DNA from: a bacterium
Lineage (GTDB): Bacteria; CLD3; SB21
Direction: 5' to 3'
Length of the DNA: 39,024 nucleotides
Assembly: GCA_016787925.1 (NCBI GenBank)
Contig: JAEUSK010000205.1
Span: 1-39,024 of the forward strand
The notes below the pieces were generated by a model that saw only the letters and a program-made list of their open reading frames with translations, ran no database searches and was not told where the DNA came from. This document shows positions 9,276 to 17,339 of the stretch, in pieces. The first letter of the stretch is position 1; each line of letters starts with the position of its first letter. Made by a program: the position numbers and the translations under genes.

Positions 9276-9611
9276 CTATTTCAAGTCCTCAATAATTGCC
9301 CCGATTTCTGACTTGATTTCCTTGACGAGTTCAATCGTATCCAAACCAGTTCTCGCCCTATCCTGAGGATTACCGTCTGCGAGAACTTTCTTGGCGCCCT
9401 CTATGGTATATTTCTCCTCGTACAAGAGCCTTTTTATTACGACGATGTTGTCAATGTCCTCTTTAGTGTATATCCTGTTCCCCGATCGGTTCTTTGACGG
9501 CTGCAAGATATCAAACTCGTTTTCCCAATATCTTAACACGTATTGCTTCAACTGTGTCATCTCGCAGACTTCGCTGATCGAGTAATAAAGTTTCTTTACA
9601 ATAACCGACAT
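9276..9611 (-). CDS. MerR family transcriptional regulator
   Basis: A 111-aa protein with an N-terminal winged helix-turn-helix of the MerR type. It has YSISEVCEMTQLKQYVLRYW at residues 10-29, then NRSGNRIYTKEDIDNIVVIKRLL and a second helix pair YTIEGAKKVL. The C-terminal 35 residues form a short coiled coil for dimerisation, with no effector domain and no metal-binding cysteines. This matches the short MerR-like regulators common in Bacteroidota/FCB genomes. It lies 234 nt downstream of ald in the same direction; the intervening region can fold into a branched structure and may carry its own promoter. Targets unknown. Confidence 0.88.
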   Translation of the reverse strand: MSVIVKKLYYSISEVCEMTQLKQYVLRYWENEFDILQPSKNRSGNRIYTKEDIDNIVVIKRLLYEEKYTIEGAKKVLADGNPQDRARTGLDTIELVKEIKSEIGAIIEDLK

Positions 9612-9712
9612 AAAATTAATTAGTTAAGTTAAATAGCTAAAATACTCTATAGGTAACAAGAGGATAGAAATTCACTAATTGCAAAGGCACTGGGGTTCTC
9701 TCCAGGTCTAGC

Positions 9713-9794
9713 CCGGAGCATACACGCTGAATCACTGGAGCACGATTCTGCGGAGCACTTTGACGTTTTTGTGCCGCAAAACCGTCTGCTCCGG
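9713..9794. other. Three-branched potential RNA structure between ald and merR
   Basis: An outer 8-bp stem (CCGGAGCA 9713-9720 with TGCTCCGG 9787-9794) encloses two hairpins. The first is CGCTGAATC (9725-9733) with GATTCTGCG (9744-9752), one T-T mismatch. The second is GACGTTTTT (9762-9770) with AAAACCGTC (9778-9786), one mismatch. GGAGCA occurs three times (9715, 9737, 9752), so the closing TGCTCC strand has alternative partners. No open reading frame covers it. No known RNA family was recognised; strand and function are open. Confidence 0.4.
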
Positions 9795-9845
9795 AATATA
9801 ATCAATTAAGCATCGTATTTTCAATGGGCTATGAATGCACTTCCG

Positions 9846-10961
9846 TCAATCAATGATGGATTCTACAGGACGAAAAGGAAGATTAAAGGCCTCTGCAACG
9901 CTCTTATATACAATGTTTCCATTAATGATATTACAGCCTAGCAATAACTCTCTATTTTCTTTTATTGCCCTTTTCCAGCCCTTATTCGCCAGTTCCATGG
10001 CGTATGGTAGAGTTGCATTGGTAAGAGCGACAGTGGAAGTGAATGGCACGGCCCCGGGCATATTTGCAACACAGTAGTGCACTATTCCGTCTATGATAAA
10101 TATGGGGTCCTCGTGGGTTGTAGGTTTGGTAGTTTCGACGCATCCCCCTTGGTCAACGGCAACATCCACAATAACAGCGCCTTGTTTCATGGTTTTTAAC
10201 ATGGATTTCGTAATGAGGTTTGGCGCCTTCGCGCCAGGGATCAATACTGCGCCGATCACAACATCTGCACTCTTAATGGCTTCAGCAATATTATAGCTGT
10301 TTGACATCATCATCGTCACATTTTTCGGCATAATGTCATCCAGATAGCGCAGCCGATATAAGTCGATATCCAGTATTGTGACCTTGGCTCCAAATCCGGC
10401 CGCGATCTTTGCAGCATTTGTCCCAACAACCCCCCCACCAATGATCACGACAGTGGCAGGCTCCGTTCCGGGAACCCCACTCATAAGGACTCCCCTGCCA
10501 CCAAATGTTTTTTCCAGGTATTTTGCTCCTTGGTGGGCGGCCATCCTTCCCGCCACTTCACTCATTGGGTCCAGTAAGGGCAATTTTCTATCTGAGCGCT
10601 GAACTGTTTCGTAAGCAATTGCGATACAGTCTGACTTGACCATTGCTTCAGTTAATTCTCTATCAGCAGCAAAGTGAAAATATGTGAAAACAATCTGATT
10701 TGAGTGAATCAGCTCATATTCCTGCTTTATTGGCTCTTTCACTTTTACGACCAAGTCTGATTTACTATATACATCCTTTGCCGTTGAGACAATCTGCCCA
10801 CCAGCCGCAATATATGCTTCGTTACTGAAACCACTTCCTTCGCCGGCGTTGTTTTCAATAATAACCTTATGGCCGTTCTTAGTCAGTTCAGAAACTCCAC
10901 CAGGTAAAAGGCCGACGCGGTTTTCTTTTATCTTTCTTTCCTTCGGAACGCCTATAATCAT
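9846..10961 (-). CDS. ald: Alanine dehydrogenase
   Basis: NAD-dependent L-alanine dehydrogenase (alanine to pyruvate plus ammonia), 371 aa, the normal length. The start is the ATG at 10961 (MIIGVPKERKIKENRVGL, the conserved N-terminus) with a GGGAG ribosome binding site; the open frame continues 35 codons upstream, but that part overlaps the upstream peptidase gene and is not conserved sequence. Visible are the AlaDH/PNT N-terminal domain with Lys and His of the pyruvate site (KVKEP and YFHFAAD), the Rossmann motif VVIIGGGVVGTNAAKIAAG, and MKQGAVIVDVAVDQGGC with the catalytic aspartate. It follows the M16 peptidase by 16 nt, so it is the distal gene of that transcript. Confidence 0.95.
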   Translation of the reverse strand: MIIGVPKERKIKENRVGLLPGGVSELTKNGHKVIIENNAGEGSGFSNEAYIAAGGQIVSTAKDVYSKSDLVVKVKEPIKQEYELIHSNQIVFTYFHFAADRELTEAMVKSDCIAIAYETVQRSDRKLPLLDPMSEVAGRMAAHQGAKYLEKTFGGRGVLMSGVPGTEPATVVIIGGGVVGTNAAKIAAGFGAKVTILDIDLYRLRYLDDIMPKNVTMMMSNSYNIAEAIKSADVVIGAVLIPGAKAPNLITKSMLKTMKQGAVIVDVAVDQGGCVETTKPTTHEDPIFIIDGIVHYCVANMPGAVPFTSTVALTNATLPYAMELANKGWKRAIKENRELLLGCNIINGNIVYKSVAEAFNLPFRPVESIID

Positions 10962-10977
10962 AATGCTGTGCTCCCGA

Positions 10978-12306
10978 TCAATAAAGAACAGATACTTCCA
11001 TTTTTCTTGCCGAGTGAGCCAAATAACTGGCCGCTTTCTGTATACTTCCGAGTGAGAGCTGGTCAATATAATCAGTTATATCAGAAATATTAAGTTTCTT
11101 CTTTAGATAGATCTCGTTCTTGGCTAGCCTTATCATTCTCGTCGATGTACTTTCAAGCCCAAAAAGCAAATTAGCCTTGATTTGTGCCTTTGCCATGTTG
11201 AGCTCATGATTCTTGATAGGATGGGTTAGTAACTTCTCACATTCCGATTTTGCAATTGCGATTGATTTTTCGAGATTATTCTTGTCAGTCGCCAAATAAA
11301 TTCCAAAAACTCCAGTATCATACATAAAATCTGCAAAACTATAAATCGAATAGGCCAAACCGTATCTTTCTCGAACTCGCTGAAAGAGTCTGGAGCTCAT
11401 CCCGCCGCCCAAAATCATATTTAATGCCAAAAAATCAAATTTTCTGTTATTTAAATAACTAATATTAATAGGATTACCTATACAAACGTGAGCTTGTGAT
11501 ATGTTTTTATTAATGACTTCCCTCTTGCCGACGCGGGTTCCGTTTGTAAACGTCTTGACCCCGTATGGCCAATAAGATCGGTTTGTTCGCCTATCTCTGA
11601 ACGAGAACTTTGTTCTTACAAGTTTTGTTAATTCACTTTCATCAAAGTTACCGGCGATTGAGATTACCATATTAGATGGGACATAGTACTTATTGTAAAA
11701 GTTTACTAACTGGACTTGTGTAAAACTTGAGACTGTTGTGCGTGACCCCAATATGCTATATCCTAAGGAATGGTCTTTGAACAACTGGCCGTAAAAATGG
11801 TCCTGAATGCACTCCTCGGGAGTATCTTCAGTATCTTTGATCTCCTCCAGAATTACTTGTTTTTCACGTTTGATTTCTTTTTCATCGAAAACGGCATTCT
11901 GGACTAAATCCGACAATACGTCGACTGCAAGCGGAAGATCTTCACTCAGAATTGTGGCGTAAAAACAAGTTTGTTCTTTACTGGTGAATGCATTCATGTT
12001 GCCGCCGACATTTTCAAGTGCTTTGGCTATCTGAAGGGCGTTTCTTTTCTTAGTTCCCTTGAATACTGAATGCTCGATGAAATGACAAATGCCCATATTC
12101 AATACTGTCTCATGTCTGCCGCCAACCAAAACCCAAACTCCGATAGTTATGGACCGGAGATTGGGCATATTCTGAGACAGCAGCGTGAGCCCATTTTCAA
12201 AGACAGTCTTCGAATAATTTTCTTCGCTATAGAGCGTTTTGCTCGCAGCGTTAGACGAATGGATAAAAGAAGGCGACAACCGATTTTTATCGGATCGTTT
12301 TTTCAT
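10978..12306 (-). CDS. M16 family zinc metallopeptidase (processing-peptidase-like)
   Basis: A 442-aa one-subunit M16B peptidase related to mitochondrial processing peptidase beta and B. subtilis MlpA/YmxG. The inverted zinc motif HxxEH is intact (His75, Glu78, His79 in CHFIEH), and the distal glutamate follows in VILEEIKDTEDTPEE near 155. The C-terminal half has LNMILGGGMSSRLFQRVRERYGLAYSIYS, the glycine-rich signature of the second domain. Its ATG directly abuts the pnp stop (TAG-ATG), indicating translational coupling. The order pnp then M16 peptidase is also common in Firmicutes and FCB genomes. Substrate unknown; no signal peptide, so probably cytoplasmic. Confidence 0.93.
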   Translation of the reverse strand: MKKRSDKNRLSPSFIHSSNAASKTLYSEENYSKTVFENGLTLLSQNMPNLRSITIGVWVLVGGRHETVLNMGICHFIEHSVFKGTKKRNALQIAKALENVGGNMNAFTSKEQTCFYATILSEDLPLAVDVLSDLVQNAVFDEKEIKREKQVILEEIKDTEDTPEECIQDHFYGQLFKDHSLGYSILGSRTTVSSFTQVQLVNFYNKYYVPSNMVISIAGNFDESELTKLVRTKFSFRDRRTNRSYWPYGVKTFTNGTRVGKREVINKNISQAHVCIGNPINISYLNNRKFDFLALNMILGGGMSSRLFQRVRERYGLAYSIYSFADFMYDTGVFGIYLATDKNNLEKSIAIAKSECEKLLTHPIKNHELNMAKAQIKANLLFGLESTSTRMIRLAKNEIYLKKKLNISDITDYIDQLSLGSIQKAASYLAHSARKMEVSVLY

Positions 12307-14424
12307 CTAGCTTTTTTTTTCTGGTTCGTGGTGTGGCTCTCTTTTGATCAAAGCTTTTCTGCTTAGTTCATATTTAGTTTTGCCGTCGCGAGTCATTATC
12401 TCTTGCAAAAGGACTTCAACCTCATCTCCTAATTTCAAGTATTCTTCTACTCTTTGAACCCGTTTGTGGTCAATCTCTGAGATATGGAGAAGTCCCTCTT
12501 TGCCGGGCAAGATCTCTACAAAGGCGCCAAAATCGGTAATCTTCTTCACGGTACCGCGGTATGTTTTGCCTTTTTCGGGATCTTCGGTTAATCCACGTAT
12601 AAAATTAATCGCAATTTCACTGCCTTCGGCATTGACGGACGCAATGAAAACCGTACCGTCTTCGCCAATGTCGATCTTAGCTCCTGATTTCTCGACAATT
12701 TCACGGATGGTCTTTCCACCGGGGCCAATTACCAGCCCAATTTGATCGACTTTAATTTTGATCGTAGTTATTTTCGGAGCAAATGGTGAAATATCCGGTT
12801 TACCCTGCGCGATAGTCTGGTTCATTATACCCATAATGTGGATGCGGCCCTCTTTAGCCTGAGCCAATGCTTCACGCATGATGTCAAAGGAAATTCCCTT
12901 GATCTTAATGTCCATCTGGCATGCAGTAATACCCTTAGCTGTTCCGGCGACCTTGAAATCCATGTCGCCCAAATGATCCTCATCTCCCAGAATATCACTC
13001 AGGATTGCATATTTCTGATCTTCCTTGATTAAGCCCATTGCAATGCCGGCGACCGGAGACTTGATAGGGACGCCTGCATCCATGAGCGATAATGAACCGC
13101 CGCAGACCGATGCCATAGAACTTGAACCATTTGATTCTAATATCTCACTTACTATACGAATGGTATATGGAAATTCTGCTTCATCCGGCAAAACGATTTT
13201 TAAAGCGCGCTCGGCGAGGTTACCGTGCCCGATTTCACGTCTTCCGGGTCCCCGCGACATGCGCGCTTCGCCAACCGAGAAATGTGGAAAATTATAATGC
13301 AACATGAATCTCTTATCGGATACAGGATCGATGCCATCAATAAATTGTTCATCAATTTTAGTGCCAAGTGTAGATATAACGAGAGCCTGTGTCTGTCCTC
13401 TGGTGAACAAAGCCGAACCGTGCACCCTGGGAAGAAAACTTATTTCGCAGGTAATAGGCCGAACAGCGGTCATTGAACGTCCGTCCAAGCGGCGTTTTTC
13501 ATCCAAAATCATGCTTCGCATGTCCTGGTATTGCAAGTCTTCAATGACTTTGGCGATTGCGCGGCCTGAATCCGGATATTTTTCTTTAAACTGTTCTTCC
13601 AAAGCTTTTCTTAATTCCTTTAACATACCATTGCGTTCCGACTTATCTGCAATCCTGTCCGCCTCATAAACCTTGGGTTTTGCAATTTCGGTAACTTCTT
13701 TCAGAAAGGATTCATCCAATTTTGCAGGTTCGAACGCCCGTATCATTCTTTTAACTTCTGAAGCAAGCTGTTCTTGAATAGCGACAATCTGCTTTATCGT
13801 TTCATGGGCAAACATGATCGCGTTTAACATATCTTCTTCGGATATTTCGTGCGACTCCCCTTCTACCATTGCTATGGAGTCCTTTGTACCGGAAACGATA
13901 ATATCCATATCACTTGACTGCAGCTGGTCGAAGCTGGGATTAATGATCAATGCGCCGTCGACTCTGCCGACACGTACTGATGCGATCGGGCCATGAAATG
14001 GGATATCACTTACCATTAGCGCAGCCGAAGCTCCGATACCGCCCAACACATCGGCGTTATATTCCTTGTCACTTGAGATGACATTGACATTTACGATCGT
14101 TTCGAACTGATAACCTTCCGGAAAGAGAGGACGGATTGGCCTGTCGATAAGGCGGCTGCTCAGGATTTCTTTTTCGGTGGGTCTTCCTTCGCGTTTAAAA
14201 AATCCCCCTGGAATCTTACCTGCGGCATAGGCGCTTTCACGATAGTCAACGGATAATGGGAAGAAATCGACGCCTTCTTTTGGTTCTTTGCTGGAGACGA
14301 CGGTTGCTAAAACGACGGTATCGCCATAACGTATGATCACTGCGCCGTCGGCTTGCCTGGCGACACGTCCGGTTTCGATGTGCAGCCTTTTTCCGCCAAT
14401 TTCCATTTCTTTTGAAAAAATCAT
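12307..14424 (-). CDS. pnp: Polyribonucleotide nucleotidyltransferase (PNPase)
   Basis: A 705-aa PNPase, the typical length. It has two RNase PH domains; the second carries the conserved RPI(T/S)CE entry and RRE/GHG catalytic region (PGRREIGHGNLAERAL). A KH domain follows (VGPGGKTI-like VIGPGGKTIREIVE near 561) and an S1 domain (GKTYRGTVKKITDFGAFVE from about 618). It degrades RNA 3' to 5' phosphorolytically and normally trims mRNA in a degradosome. A good AGGAG site precedes the ATG. The 207-nt leader contains a long nested hairpin typical of PNPase autoregulation. All domains are complete. Confidence 0.98.
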   Translation of the reverse strand: MIFSKEMEIGGKRLHIETGRVARQADGAVIIRYGDTVVLATVVSSKEPKEGVDFFPLSVDYRESAYAAGKIPGGFFKREGRPTEKEILSSRLIDRPIRPLFPEGYQFETIVNVNVISSDKEYNADVLGGIGASAALMVSDIPFHGPIASVRVGRVDGALIINPSFDQLQSSDMDIIVSGTKDSIAMVEGESHEISEEDMLNAIMFAHETIKQIVAIQEQLASEVKRMIRAFEPAKLDESFLKEVTEIAKPKVYEADRIADKSERNGMLKELRKALEEQFKEKYPDSGRAIAKVIEDLQYQDMRSMILDEKRRLDGRSMTAVRPITCEISFLPRVHGSALFTRGQTQALVISTLGTKIDEQFIDGIDPVSDKRFMLHYNFPHFSVGEARMSRGPGRREIGHGNLAERALKIVLPDEAEFPYTIRIVSEILESNGSSSMASVCGGSLSLMDAGVPIKSPVAGIAMGLIKEDQKYAILSDILGDEDHLGDMDFKVAGTAKGITACQMDIKIKGISFDIMREALAQAKEGRIHIMGIMNQTIAQGKPDISPFAPKITTIKIKVDQIGLVIGPGGKTIREIVEKSGAKIDIGEDGTVFIASVNAEGSEIAINFIRGLTEDPEKGKTYRGTVKKITDFGAFVEILPGKEGLLHISEIDHKRVQRVEEYLKLGDEVEVLLQEIMTRDGKTKYELSRKALIKREPHHEPEKKS

Positions 14425-14462
14425 GAGTACTTACTCCTAGTTAAATTAAGTGATGATTTCAC

Positions 14463-14576
14463 TTGAATAGCGGTAAGCACGTCGAGATTTTTTTTAGAAC
14501 GTCAGCCTAAATGAATTCTTAAAAACAAAACCCATTTAGAATGACGAAATAAAAAACCTCACTTATCGCTATTCAA
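14463..14576 (-). promoter_or_regulatory. Nested long hairpin in pnp leader
   Basis: An outer 15-nt arm (14463-14477) pairs with 14562-14576 with a single mismatch. Inside it, CGTCA (14500-14504) pairs with TGACG (14542-14546), and CTAAATG (14507-14513) pairs with CATTTAG (14533-14539) across a 2-nt internal loop. In E. coli, RNase III cuts such a leader duplex and PNPase then represses its own mRNA. This structure sits 38 nt before the pnp ATG and fits that role; the function is inferred. Confidence 0.6.
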
Positions 14577-14590
14577 ATTCATGTATAAAC

Positions 14591-14625
14591 GACAAAAGTT
14601 AAACCTGATAAGTTTAACTTTTGTC
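14591..14625 (-). terminator. Hairpin after rpsO (terminator or processing site)
   Basis: Perfect 14-bp stem, 14591-14604 with 14612-14625, 7-nt loop, 6 nt after the rpsO stop. The 3' arm ends in CTTTTGTCGTTTATA on the - strand, so it is U-rich but has no clean T-run. It probably causes partial termination or protects the rpsO mRNA, with read-through into pnp. Confidence 0.6.
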
Positions 14626-14631
14626 ATTTTG

Positions 14632-14904
14632 TTATTTTCTTATGCCCAGTTCGGCGATTAGTGATCGATATTTTTCAATATCTTTCTTGGTCAAATAAGT
14701 CAGTAAACGTTTCCGCTGCCCGACCATCTTTAATAGAGAGCGGCGGGAACTATGATCTTTAGCGTGCGTTTGCAGGTGCTTTGTCAAATCATTGATGTGC
14801 TGAGTTAATAAAGCAATTTGAACCTCAGAAGCACCGGTATTTTTTTCCGAGCCGCCGCTGTATTTCTTGATAGTTTCAAGCCTCATTTCTTTCGTAACTG
14901 CCAT
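14632..14904 (-). CDS. rpsO: 30S ribosomal protein S15
   Basis: A 90-aa protein with the full S15 signature. It has the [22 protein letters not shown] helices, then H[24 protein letters not shown], which bind the 16S rRNA three-way junction in the small-subunit platform. An AAGGAG site precedes the ATG. It lies between ribF and pnp in the classic ribF-rpsO-pnp order; the 103-nt gap upstream of it probably holds a promoter. Confidence 0.98.
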   Translation of the reverse strand: MAVTKEMRLETIKKYSGGSEKNTGASEVQIALLTQHINDLTKHLQTHAKDHSSRRSLLKMVGQRKRLLTYLTKKDIEKYRSLIAELGIRK

Positions 14905-15007
14905 GGTATTTAGTTTCTCCTTCTATTTTTTTTGTTTATACCATTTTATATAAGTTGCACGGAATATATAGAAATTATTCTTATGAATCAAACTATTTAT
15001 TAAAAAC

Positions 15008-15946
15008 TTAATTTATTGGAAATCCTTTATTTAATGCTGTTTTTATATCCTCGGAAATTTGTTGTTTGAGTTCTTCTGTGGAATTGAATTTTGCCTCATC
15101 ACGAATTCGGTATAAGAACTCTATTTGTATTTCATCATCGTAGACGTTATTGGAAAAATCAAGTAAATGGGTCTCAATAATCGCCTCATCGGCGTTTGTA
15201 AAGGTCGGTCTGGATCCAATATTAGTTACAGCCATGTATTTATTGTTTTTTAAGTGAACGAAACAGGCATACACACCATTTTTTGGTACTAATTTAAGAG
15301 GATGCCCTGCGATATTTGCGGTTGGATAACCAATCGCCCTGCCTCTGCCATCGCCTTTGACAATTTTTCCAGAATAAAGATATGGGCGGTTAAGGAACTG
15401 GTTTGCCTTTTCTATATGTCCTTCACGGATAAGTCTTCGTATCAATGTGCTATTTATTACTGTGTCCTCGTGTACGATAGCGTTGATCTGATTTACCTCA
15501 AAACCGCAACTACGAGACAGGCGCATCATGAGGTCAAAATTTCCACTTCTGTTTTTTCCGAATACGTGGTCATGCCCAATCACGCATTTTGCCATTCCAA
15601 TTTTACTTAGCAGAATATCCTTAATAAATTCCTCACCGGTCTTAGATGCTAATTCGTTATCAAACTTGGCCACAATAAGGACATCCACACCTAGCTTATC
15701 AAGAATGTCTGCCTTTTCCCCGATAGTTGTCAATATGCGCATTTGCGGTATTCGTTCAGGCCGGATAATGGTCTGTGGATGGGGTTCAAACGTCAGTAAG
15801 ACACTACGCCAATTTCTAAGGGCCGATTCACTAACAAGCGATTTCAGTATTTCCTGATGGCCTCTGTGGATACCGTCGAACGTCCCAATCGTTATAATCG
15901 TATTTTTTGAATACGTGATATTCTCAAGGTCAGTTTGAATGAGCAT
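15008..15946 (-). CDS. ribF: Bifunctional riboflavin kinase / FAD synthetase
   Basis: A 312-aa enzyme that converts riboflavin to FMN and FAD. The N-terminal nucleotidyltransferase domain has GTFDGIHRGHQ (the HxGH-type motif) and LLTFEPHP, and the STLIRRLIREG segment near 170. The C-terminal flavokinase domain has YLYSGKIVKGDGRGRAIGYPTANI and NGVYA, the flavin/ATP site. The ATG at 15946 is preferred over the GTG two codons upstream at 15952. In either case the start lies inside the truB end (overlap 17-23 nt), showing tight coupling. Confidence 0.96.
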   Translation of the reverse strand: MLIQTDLENITYSKNTIITIGTFDGIHRGHQEILKSLVSESALRNWRSVLLTFEPHPQTIIRPERIPQMRILTTIGEKADILDKLGVDVLIVAKFDNELASKTGEEFIKDILLSKIGMAKCVIGHDHVFGKNRSGNFDLMMRLSRSCGFEVNQINAIVHEDTVINSTLIRRLIREGHIEKANQFLNRPYLYSGKIVKGDGRGRAIGYPTANIAGHPLKLVPKNGVYACFVHLKNNKYMAVTNIGSRPTFTNADEAIIETHLLDFSNNVYDDEIQIEFLYRIRDEAKFNSTEELKQQISEDIKTALNKGFPIN

Positions 15947-16715
15947 TCGCACTTTTTAATGAGTTAATTACTAATGCGATCTGGTCGATAGACAATGCAT
16001 CATCGCATGAATAGCTTCCGATTGATTCTCTCTTCAGGCTTTTTACATATGCACCGCACCCGATTTTGCTTCCAAAGTCGCGAGCAATGGCTCTGATATA
16101 AGTACCTTTGGAACAGCGAATACGTGTTTTCATTATAGGTTTCTTGTAATCAAGTATGTCAAACAACTCGATTTGAATTTTACGCGGCTTAAGGTCCGGC
16201 TGATTTCCCTTACGGGCGAGCTTATAGGATGGCGTGCCGTTAACTTTTATAGCGGAATACGCAGGAGGCATTTGTTCAATCTCGCCAGCAAACTCCATCG
16301 CAATTGCAGCAAGTGTTTCAATTGTATGATCTCCAACCGCTCCTATGTCGATGACTACGCCGTCGCAATCCAGGGTATCGGTCGTTTTTCCTAATTCAAA
16401 TTCATTCAGATAAGTTTTTGATAGTCCTGCAAATCTATCTACAATCTTTGTGGCTTTACCTGTACATACGATTAGCAAACCTGTTGCAAAGGGGTCCAAA
16501 GTGCCGCAATGCCCAACTTTTTTCGCCCTTGTTATATTTCGAATTTTATTTACAACATCAAAGGATGTCCATCCGGCCGGTTTACTAACCAAAACCACGG
16601 CTCCATCATCGAAAAAATTAGAAATAGCAGTAGGATCGATGGCCAACAGAACTGAGCCAATGGAATTAAGACTGTGGGTTGTGATCAGCGGGAATTCATG
16701 AGTTGAGTTTTTCAC
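15930..16715 (-). CDS. truB: tRNA pseudouridine-55 synthase
   Basis: A 261-aa enzyme that makes pseudouridine 55 in the T loop of tRNAs. The catalytic aspartate is Asp74 in GHCGTLDPFATGLL. The conserved lysine strand KPAGWTSFDVVNK (45-57) and the TRIRCSKGTYIRAIARDFG block are present; a PUA domain is absent, as in many short TruB proteins. The frame starts with GTG at 16715, overlapping the rbfA end by 20 nt. About 35 residues precede the usual conserved N-terminus and no ATG lies in that stretch, so the start is less certain than the gene. Confidence 0.95.
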   Translation of the reverse strand: MKNSTHEFPLITTHSLNSIGSVLLAIDPTAISNFFDDGAVVLVSKPAGWTSFDVVNKIRNITRAKKVGHCGTLDPFATGLLIVCTGKATKIVDRFAGLSKTYLNEFELGKTTDTLDCDGVVIDIGAVGDHTIETLAAIAMEFAGEIEQMPPAYSAIKVNGTPSYKLARKGNQPDLKPRKIQIELFDILDYKKPIMKTRIRCSKGTYIRAIARDFGSKIGCGAYVKSLKRESIGSYSCDDALSIDQIALVINSLKSANAHSN

Positions 16716-17046
16716 TATGGATTTCTCTGAATATCTGTTCTATTTTGTCGGCGTTTTGCTGGCTTTCATCGAAAAAAAACTTGATCTGCGGAATGTATTT
16801 CACATCAATTCGCTCCCCAACCTTACTGCGAAAAAATCCTTGTGCATGATTCAATGCCTTTGCAGTCTCCTTAATTTTCATATGGTCAGGTATGGTGAAA
16901 TAAACCTTGGCGTAACTAAGATCATCATTCAGCTTGACACCCGTGATGGTCAGGTCTTTGAATCGAGGATCACGCATCTCAGTAAGAATGATGGAGCCTA
17001 TCTCCCTGTAAATAAGTTCGGATAAGCGATGGTTACGTTGATTCAT
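16696..17046 (-). CDS. rbfA: Ribosome-binding factor A
   Basis: A 116-aa small-subunit maturation factor (KH-like fold) of normal size. It has RLSELIYREIGSIILTEMRDPR, then LTITGVKLNDDLSYAKVYFTI, the usual RbfA core, and a C-terminal QIKFFFDES strand. I chose the ATG at 17046; a GTG three codons upstream (17055) shares a base with the ylxP stop and is the alternative. It helps 16S rRNA 5'-end processing in the cold. It is part of the infB-ylxP-rbfA-truB run with overlaps on both sides. Confidence 0.95.
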   Translation of the reverse strand: MNQRNHRLSELIYREIGSIILTEMRDPRFKDLTITGVKLNDDLSYAKVYFTIPDHMKIKETAKALNHAQGFFRSKVGERIDVKYIPQIKFFFDESQQNADKIEQIFREIHSEKLNS

Positions 17047-17054
17047 GTTATTCA

Positions 17055-17336
17055 CTAGTAAATTTGTACTGATTGGGAAACAATTTCAGCTTCGCCTTTG
17101 AATTCGATCAACTTGATAATCTCATCAAAAGTCTGCTGGACAACACGTTTTTCATTGCTTATCGTGGCAATGCCAAGCCCGGCTAATTGCCATTTATCTA
17201 AATGCTTTACTTCAGCAATAGAAACATTAAATTTTCTCTTCACCTGATCTTTGATGCTTTTGAGCACAAAGCGTTTTTCTTTTAGCGATTTGCTAGAGTG
17301 AATAAACAATTCTAATTCACAAACTCCGACGAGCAT
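17055..17336 (-). CDS. ylxP: DUF503 protein, YlxP-like
   Basis: A 93-aa DUF503 family protein. It has the family signature of a beta strand (GVCELELFIHSSKSLKEKR) followed by FVLKSIKDQVKRKFNVSIAEV and GIATIS, a ferredoxin-like fold. In B. subtilis YlxP lies between infB and rbfA, as here, and is thought to assist ribosome assembly, but its biochemical role is not firmly established. It starts 3 nt after the infB stop and is clearly co-translated. Confidence 0.9.
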   Translation of the reverse strand: MLVGVCELELFIHSSKSLKEKRFVLKSIKDQVKRKFNVSIAEVKHLDKWQLAGLGIATISNEKRVVQQTFDEIIKLIEFKGEAEIVSQSVQIY

Positions 17337-17339
17337 ACG

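Noticed and set aside
9713-9794. tRNA-like or tRNA-Sec reading of the branched structure
   Set aside because: The acceptor-like stem is 8 bp, but there is no T loop (TTCGAnT), and the arm order and loops do not fit a tRNA.
10962-11066. 35-codon N-terminal extension of alanine dehydrogenase
   Set aside because: It overlaps the M16 peptidase gene and the ATG at 10961 has a proper ribosome binding site and the conserved N-terminus.
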